Assembly (NCBI GenBank): GCA_900772775.1
Contig: CAAGRW010000148.1
Span: 1 to 17,736 of the forward strand
DNA length: 17,736 nucleotides
Source of the DNA: Candidatus Rifleibacteriota bacterium
Lineage (GTDB): Bacteria > Vulcanimicrobiota > Xenobia > Xenobiales > Xenobiaceae
Reading direction: 5' to 3'
This document shows, piece after piece, positions 14,443-17,736 of the stretch. Under the pieces are notes generated by a model. That model saw only the letters and a program-made list of their open reading frames with translations. It did not search any database and was not told where the DNA came from. Made by a program: the position numbers and the translations under genes. The stretch's first letter is position 1; each line of letters opens with the position of its first letter.

Positions 14443-15048
14443 ATGAAAGAAGGGCTGTTACTTTCTATACTTTACTTTTTAGTTGCTATCAGAATAGCGA
14501 TTACTGTATTTAATAAGAAAATATCCGCCACTTGGAAAAGTGTAATAAAAGAATATCTTGATTCTTTTATAGTAGCCGGCGTTGTCGCTTTGTTGCTTAT
14601 CTCTTATGTAGTTCGCAGCTTCTACATTCCCTCAGAATCGATGTTGCCAACTCTTAAAGTGAATGATTATATTTTGGTCAACCGCTTTATTTACAAAATG
14701 GCCCTTCCCTCTCGCGGCGAAATTATCGTTTTTCATCCTCCCCATGTAAAAGATCCCGCCAATACCGATTTTATTAAACGCGTAGTCGCTCTAGAAAATG
14801 ATGTGGTAGAAGTAGCTGACGGAGTTCTTTATTTAAATGGTATCCCTCAGAATGAACCTTTTATAAAAGAACCTATCGATGCAGACTTCCCTGCTTACCG
14901 TGTTCCCAAAGGTCATGTCTTCGTCATGGGCGACAATCGCAACAATTCAGACGATTCCAGATATTGGGGCCCGCTGCCACTAGAAAATATTGTCGGCAAA
15001 GCCTTCGTTATTTTTTCTCCACTTTCTCGTATAGGTTGGCTTAAATAA
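14443..15048 (+). CDS. lepB: Type I signal peptidase
   Basis: 201 aa membrane serine protease that removes Sec and Tat signal peptides. Hydrophobic segments at about 5-23 and 42-57 could each span the membrane. The catalytic Ser66 lies in PSESMLPT and Lys112 in DFIKRVVAL. Conserved boxes: SRGEIIVFHPP, VLYLNGIPQNEPF and GDNRNNSDDSRYWGPL. The ATG at 14443 is chosen because GAAGG lies 8 bases upstream. A GTG at 14428 would add five residues but has no ribosome site. It is 50 bases upstream of rbgA, as in B. subtilis-type clusters. Confidence 0.95.
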   Translation: MKEGLLLSILYFLVAIRIAITVFNKKISATWKSVIKEYLDSFIVAGVVALLLISYVVRSFYIPSESMLPTLKVNDYILVNRFIYKMALPSRGEIIVFHPPHVKDPANTDFIKRVVALENDVVEVADGVLYLNGIPQNEPFIKEPIDADFPAYRVPKGHVFVMGDNRNNSDDSRYWGPLPLENIVGKAFVIFSPLSRIGWLK

Positions 15049-15098
15049 CGACGATTACACTTATGTGCTAAAAGACAAGATCAAGGAGAGATTTTTTC

Positions 15099-16022
15099 AT
15101 GGAAGAAAATGCTTCCACACAAAAACAGAGAGGTTTTTCCTGGTTTCCCGGCCATATGCGCAAGGCTTTGCGTCAGTTGGAAGAGAGCCTAAATTTGGCT
15201 GATATTGTCCTTTTGGTAATGGATGCCCGCATACCGGCATCTTCTCGCCAGCCAGATTTGGAAGAGATGCTACAACGCAAGCACAAAGAACTGATCTTTG
15301 TTTTAAATAAAACAGACTTAGCTGAAGAAGCGGAAACAAAAAAATGGTTAGCTTGGTTTAAAGCCAACAACTTGGCCGCTGTAGCTATGCGTTCTACCGC
15401 AGGCAAAGGAGCCGGCCCTTTGGAAGGAGCCATTGCTCGTTTGCGTCGCAGCGTAGAAGAAAAACGCTCTGCTAAAGGTTTGCGCCCTCGCGATCCGCGT
15501 TTGGTAGTCGCTGGCATACCCAATGTAGGCAAATCGTCTTTGTTAAACAGACTGGCAGGCGCCAACCGTGCCAAAACCGGAGCCAAGCCGGGAGTAACTA
15601 GAGGCAGCCAATGGGTAGCCGTGCCAAACCATTGGCAGATATTAGACTCTCCGGGCATCCTCTATCCTCGCATAGATACCGTTGAAACTTTAACAGCTTT
15701 GGCAGCAGCTAGTTGTGTGCGCCACGACGCTATCCCCTTGGAAATGGTAGGCGGCTTGTTATTAGAGCGCTTATGGAAGAAGCGCAAGGTAAAAAATTTA
15801 GTTCCAGATCTTTTGGCTAAAAAATGGGAAGCCCAAGAGCACCTTTTACCGGAGCAAATGCTTATAGATCTGGCGCAAGCCAAAAACTTCTCCTTAAATA
15901 GCCAAGAAGCAGATTTGCCACGTTGCGCTCGTTTTGTGCTAAAGGCTTTTGCTCAAGGCGAAGTTGGCCCCATCACTTTGGAGGCCGCTCCTCCGCTCCC
16001 TTCTTTAAGTGAGCAAGCTTAG
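15099..16022 (+). CDS. rbgA: Ribosome biogenesis GTPase RbgA (YlqF)
   Basis: 307 aa circularly permuted GTPase needed for late 50S assembly. The order G4-G1-G3 is diagnostic: NKTD (70-73) precedes the P-loop GIPNVGKSS (139-147) and DSPG (183-186). The N-terminus WFPGHMRKALRQLEESL and MDARIPASSRQPDLEEML are typical of the family, and an ANTAR-like C-terminal RNA-binding region follows (about 215-290). AAGGAGAG lies 8 bases before the ATG. Its presence between lepB and rnhB matches the Firmicutes order. Confidence 0.95.
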   Translation: MEENASTQKQRGFSWFPGHMRKALRQLEESLNLADIVLLVMDARIPASSRQPDLEEMLQRKHKELIFVLNKTDLAEEAETKKWLAWFKANNLAAVAMRSTAGKGAGPLEGAIARLRRSVEEKRSAKGLRPRDPRLVVAGIPNVGKSSLLNRLAGANRAKTGAKPGVTRGSQWVAVPNHWQILDSPGILYPRIDTVETLTALAAASCVRHDAIPLEMVGGLLLERLWKKRKVKNLVPDLLAKKWEAQEHLLPEQMLIDLAQAKNFSLNSQEADLPRCARFVLKAFAQGEVGPITLEAAPPLPSLSEQA

Positions 16023-16057
16023 ATATGGTAGTTATTACCACAAATTTTTAAACTTAT

Positions 16058-16095
16058 GGGCCGGGTCGCTTTTTTTCAAAGGGAGCGGCCCTTTT
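16058..16095 (+). terminator. Probable terminator between rbgA and rnhB
   Basis: GGGCCG (16058-16063) pairs with CGGCCC (16086-16091), or alternatively GGGC plus CGCT with AGCG plus GCCC across a bulge, followed by only four T. It is moderate in strength and may allow readthrough into rnhB. Confidence 0.55.
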
Positions 16096-16134
16096 CCATA
16101 TTTTTCAGGCCAATACAGTTAGAAAGGAATAGCT

Positions 16135-16893
16135 ATGCCTCGCGTTTCCCTACATTCTGTTCTTCAGACTCTGCCTGTAGGCTCTTCCTATGAAGAGAGT
16201 CTCAAAATTATGCCTCAGGCTGAAAAATGGCTCACTAAAGAAAAAGAACGCCTTGAGCAAATGTATGCTTTTCAAGAAAGTTTTTGGCCTATAAATAGCG
16301 GAGCTGGCTGTGATGAAGTGGGACGCGGCCCTTTAGCAGGCCCTTTAGTGGCTGCAGCCGTTATCATCCCTAAACATACTTGGATTCCCGGCCTAAACGA
16401 CTCCAAAAAGCTCAGCGAAGAAGTGCGCGAATTGTTAGTTCCTTGGATAAAAAAATTGACCAATTGGTCTATTTGTGAAATTTCTCTAGCAGAATTAGAT
16501 GAAATAAATAATATCAATAGCAGCTCGCTCCTAGCTATGCACCGCTCTTTAGACAAACTCAACCCTAAAGCCAAGTTCGTCTTTATCGACGGTCGCTCGG
16601 AAATGCCTGATTGCCCTACTCCCCAAGCAGCTCTTATCAAAGGTGACTCCCGGATTCCCGCCATAGCTGCCGCTTCTATTATTGCTAAAGTTTATCGCGA
16701 TCACTTACTAGATGAAGCCCATAACCAATGGCCACAATATCAATTTAAAGAGAATAAAGGTTACGGCACTGCTGCTCATATGCAAGCTTTGCATAAATTC
16801 GGCCCTTGTCCTTACCACCGACGCAGTTTTGCTCCCATTAAGCAACTTCTAGAGTCATCTCAAGCTCTTCCCGAACAAGCCGTTCTATTTTAA
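16135..16893 (+). CDS. rnhB: Ribonuclease HII
   Basis: 252 aa. Cleaves RNA in RNA-DNA hybrids and nicks at single embedded ribonucleotides. The active-site DExGRG motif is Asp60-Glu61 in GCDEVGRGPLAGPLVAAAV; Asp152 (FIDGRSE) and Asp171 (KGDSRIPAIAAASIIAK) complete the metal site. The C-terminal ENKGYGTAAHMQALHKFGPCPYHRRSF is standard. The N-terminal extension of about 55 residues before the catalytic domain resembles the B. subtilis enzyme. AAAGGA precedes the ATG. Confidence 0.96.
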   Translation: MPRVSLHSVLQTLPVGSSYEESLKIMPQAEKWLTKEKERLEQMYAFQESFWPINSGAGCDEVGRGPLAGPLVAAAVIIPKHTWIPGLNDSKKLSEEVRELLVPWIKKLTNWSICEISLAELDEINNINSSSLLAMHRSLDKLNPKAKFVFIDGRSEMPDCPTPQAALIKGDSRIPAIAAASIIAKVYRDHLLDEAHNQWPQYQFKENKGYGTAAHMQALHKFGPCPYHRRSFAPIKQLLESSQALPEQAVLF

Positions 16894-16939
16894 AAAGTAT
16901 AACAAAAAATAGCCCTTTCTTCCCAAGTTTCTGCAGCTA

Positions 16940-16948
16940 TGGTATAAT
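16940..16948 (+). promoter_or_regulatory. Extended -10 promoter for the xerC-like gene
   Basis: TGGTATAAT: a perfect -10 with the TG extension. The -35 position (about 16920-16925) is poor, as is common for extended -10 promoters. It would give a leader of about 30 nt. Confidence 0.65.
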
Positions 16949-16984
16949 TTTAGAGCTTTTTGCAGCTGCTAAAGTGAGGATTTT

Positions 16985-17686
16985 GTGAATATGACTGAGC
17001 AAACCGGCCAAGCTTCTGAGCGTTCAAAATCGTCTCAAGCTAGTTTAGAAAAAGCGCGCAATTGGTATATAGATGATTTTGTGCGCTACATTACCGTAGA
17101 ACGCAACTTGGCTAAACGCACCGTTATTGAATACCACGACGATTTAGCTATATTCTTAAAATATTTTCAACCTCTCTTCGAAGATGGTCTCACTTTAGGG
17201 TCAATCGACATAAATACTATTAGTGACTTTTTAGCCGATTTAAAGCTCAACCACAACTACGAAGCTTCCAGTTTAAATCGCAAAATTGCCTGTTTAAAAA
17301 GCTATTTCAGCTTCTTAGAATTGTATGGCTATATCCCCGATTCACCTATGGACAAGTTCAAAAGCGTCAAAGAAGGACGTGTCTTGCCTAAAGTGCTCAG
17401 TCAAGATGACGTCAGCAAAATTTTAGCTTATGCCCACAGTCAATCTGATCCGGGTGGAGATTGGAAAGCCTACCGCAATACAGCCATTTTGGAGTTATTT
17501 TACGCTACAGGCATGCGCTTAGCCGAGCTTACCAGCTTAAATTTGTCCGATCTTAATTTTGATGATTATTCGATACGTATTACTGGTAAAGGTAACAAAC
17601 AGCGTATTGTCTTTATGAATCAAAGCTCTATAGATGCACTAAAAGTCTATTTAGAAGCCCGTCCCAATACAAAAGATTCTGCATAA
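16985..17686 (+). CDS. xerC: Truncated XerC/XerD-type tyrosine recombinase
   Basis: 233 aa, against roughly 300 for the family. The N-terminal SAM-like core-binding domain is complete (DFVRYITVERNLAKRTVIEY to about 125). The catalytic domain begins with YRNTAILELFYATGMRLAELTSL, holding the first catalytic Arg178, and GKGNKQRIV, with the catalytic Lys at about 202. The frame then stops at TAA (17684-17686). The HxxR, His/Trp and nucleophilic Tyr motifs are absent, and the last 50 bases of the window do not supply them in the same frame. It may be a pseudogene, a frameshift or a sequence error near a contig end. The start is GTG (16985) or ATG (16991), both served by GAGGA. Intact homologues resolve chromosome dimers. 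Confidence 0.8.
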   Translation: MNMTEQTGQASERSKSSQASLEKARNWYIDDFVRYITVERNLAKRTVIEYHDDLAIFLKYFQPLFEDGLTLGSIDINTISDFLADLKLNHNYEASSLNRKIACLKSYFSFLELYGYIPDSPMDKFKSVKEGRVLPKVLSQDDVSKILAYAHSQSDPGGDWKAYRNTAILELFYATGMRLAELTSLNLSDLNFDDYSIRITGKGNKQRIVFMNQSSIDALKVYLEARPNTKDSA

Positions 17687-17736
17687 AACCTCGACAGCAT
17701 CTTAAACTGCACCCAACTATGGTCGGCGGAATACGG

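Noticed and set aside
15173..15658. 161-codon minus-strand frame opposite rbgA
   Set aside because: It is the antisense shadow of conserved GTPase motifs.

Overview
The window looks like chromosomal housekeeping DNA from a bacterium of moderate GC content. The block ffh-rpsP-khpA-rimM-trmD-rplS-lepB-rbgA-rnhB-xerC resembles the Firmicutes arrangement. It is combined here with a TatA-type translocase subunit, an RNase E/G with an extra C-terminal TRAM-like domain, and a two-AAA Clp ATPase with a long Gly-Tyr-Pro-Gln repeat tail. The mixture suggests a deep-branching or uncultured lineage such as Vampirovibrionia/Melainabacteria. That placement is a guess from gene order and protein style. No rRNA, tRNA, IS element, prophage or CRISPR array was seen.

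Left block, minus strand (20-6086): in transcription order, rlmD (23S rRNA m5U methyltransferase), a Clp/Hsp100 ATPase, an FHA-domain protein and a protein with a degenerate amidase-like domain. The first three are packed with 1- and 2-base gaps and are probably co-translated. The Clp protein lacks the middle-domain insertion of ClpC/ClpB, has an altered ClpP-docking loop and carries 22 Tyr-Pro-Gln repeat units, so it may be a ClpP-independent remodelling ATPase.

Middle block (6242-9207): a small acidic helical gene and tatA on the plus strand converge, across a bidirectional terminator, on a minus-strand pair of rng and an exported NTF2-like protein.

Right block, plus strand (9681-17686): protein targeting and ribosome biogenesis genes. 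A near-consensus sigma70 promoter drives ffh. rpsP, khpA, rimM and trmD follow, with an intrinsic terminator between khpA and rimM. A 666-base non-coding interval precedes rplS. It holds two copies of a hairpin motif 438 bases apart, an intrinsic terminator, many further hairpins and an extended -10 promoter that would give rplS a leader of about 300 nt. Tandem terminators follow rplS. Then come lepB, rbgA, rnhB and a xerC-like gene that stops before most of its catalytic residues, close to the window edge.

The best candidates for something undescribed are the rplS leader with its duplicated RNA motif and the Clp-FHA pair with the repeat tail.
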